Assembly (NCBI GenBank): GCA_014859965.1
Contig: JACZKQ010000028.1
Coordinates: 1 to 64,000, forward strand
Length of the DNA stretch: 64,000 nt
Direction of reading: 5' to 3'
From: Phycisphaerae bacterium
GTDB taxonomy: Bacteria > Planctomycetota > Phycisphaerae > Sedimentisphaerales > Anaerohalosphaeraceae
Shown: one piece after another, positions 63,752 to 64,000 of the stretch
Numbering within the stretch: position 1 is the stretch's first letter
Layout: each line of letters begins with the position of its first letter
Made by a program: the position numbers and the translations under genes
The notes under the pieces: generated by a model
The model's input: the letters and a program-made list of their open reading frames with translations, nothing else
Database searches by the model: none
What the model was told of the DNA's origin: nothing

Positions 63752-64000
63752 TCAACCATCCCCTGATGGGGCGCACAGTCCCCGTCCCGTTCGCAAACCC
63801 GGCTCGCAGATCATCGTGGATACACTGATCGAGCAGGGAGTCGAGGTGATGTTCGGATACCTCGGCGGCGTTGTACTTCCTTTATTTGACAAGCTTTACG
63901 ATGCGCCGATCCGCTTCATCATACCCCGGCACGAACAGGGCGGCTGCCACATGGCCGATGCCTACGCCCGCGCCACGGGCAAGGTCGGCGTGGTGATCGC
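63744..64000 (+). CDS. ilvB: Acetolactate synthase large subunit, N-terminal part
   Basis: The 85 codons in the window encode the thiamine-diphosphate-binding N-terminus of acetohydroxyacid synthase, the first common enzyme of valine, leucine and isoleucine synthesis. GSQIIVDTLIEQGVEVMFGY, VVLPLFDKLYDAPIR, PRHEQGGCHMADAYARATGK and VGVVI match the family; the catalytic Glu is in RHEQG. The usual YPGG is YLGG here. GGGAG lies six bases before the ATG at 63744. The gene runs off the right edge. Confidence 0.92.
   Translation, partial: MSSQPSPDGAHSPRPVRKPGSQIIVDTLIEQGVEVMFGYLGGVVLPLFDKLYDAPIRFIIPRHEQGGCHMADAYARATGKVGVVI

Noticed and set aside
1-64000. CRISPR arrays, tRNA or rRNA genes, insertion sequences
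   Set aside because: No regularly spaced short repeats, no cloverleaf or rRNA signatures, and no transposase motifs were noticed on either strand by reading.

Overview
The window is a bacterial chromosome segment of moderately high GC from a diderm organism. The best guess is Planctomycetota, near Phycisphaerae. Supporting signs are a prepilin-like protein with an FTLIELLVVIAIIALLLA-type N-terminus and an FLDG C-terminal motif, large secreted glycoside hydrolases, FG-GAP and Ig-like secreted proteins, and a ParA ATPase fused to a glycogen-binding domain. The taxonomic call is inference from gene style only; no marker gene settles it. Several intergenic regions hold ordinary sigma70-type promoters (TTGCAA/TTGACA-like, 16-18 bases, TATATT/TATAAT-like).

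Layout. (1) 1-11.6 kb: accessory carbohydrate and surface genes. These are a hydrolase, a divergent GH26-like protein, a broken DUF1444-like gene, a THNG-repeat DUF4097 protein, an FG-GAP gene interrupted by two in-frame stops, a cold-shock protein, a di-heme cytochrome c peroxidase-like protein, and a minus-strand operon of an AGE-family 2-epimerase, a small membrane protein and a PfkB kinase-HAD phosphatase fusion. (2) 12.0-38.3 kb: one co-directional polysaccharide locus of about 21 genes, many overlapping as ATGA. It holds a Wzz-like protein, a UDP-sulfoquinovose-synthase-family enzyme with a cysteine-rich N-terminus, a thioredoxin overlapping it, a sugar epimerase, a Wzx-type flippase, a Wzy-like polymerase, three family-4-like glycosyltransferases, three methyltransferases, an asparagine synthetase, a deacetylase-FemAB fusion, a NodU-type carbamoyltransferase, an SGNH+MBOAT acylation pair, a B12-binding radical SAM protein and a terminal polyprenyl-phosphate sugar transferase. 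Together these would start a lipid-linked repeat unit, assemble and heavily decorate it (methyl, acyl, carbamoyl, possibly sulfonate), flip it and polymerise it. (3) 38.4-46.4 kb, minus strand: a GT39-like membrane transferase, a secreted protein with four tandem Ig-like repeats, an EamA transporter, an uncharacterised transglutaminase-like protein and an HI0933-type flavoprotein. (4) 46.5-56.4 kb: RNase P RNA with its own promoter, L-aspartate oxidase, a 1718-residue GH2-like enzyme, the prepilin-like protein, a MEMO1/AmrB protein and purE. (5) 56.5-64 kb: a SWIM-HTH protein next to a SNF2 helicase, the ParA-CBM48 fusion, a double-ACT protein, a TauE/SafE permease, and the start of an acetolactate synthase gene preceded by a strong promoter and a valine-rich leader frame resembling classical ilv attenuator peptides.

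The most unusual items are the sulfoquinovose-synthase/thioredoxin pair inside a capsule-type locus, the ParA-CBM48 fusion, the PfkB-HAD fusion operon, the deacetylase-FemAB fusion and the candidate ilv leader. No CRISPR array, rRNA, tRNA or intact insertion sequence was recognised.
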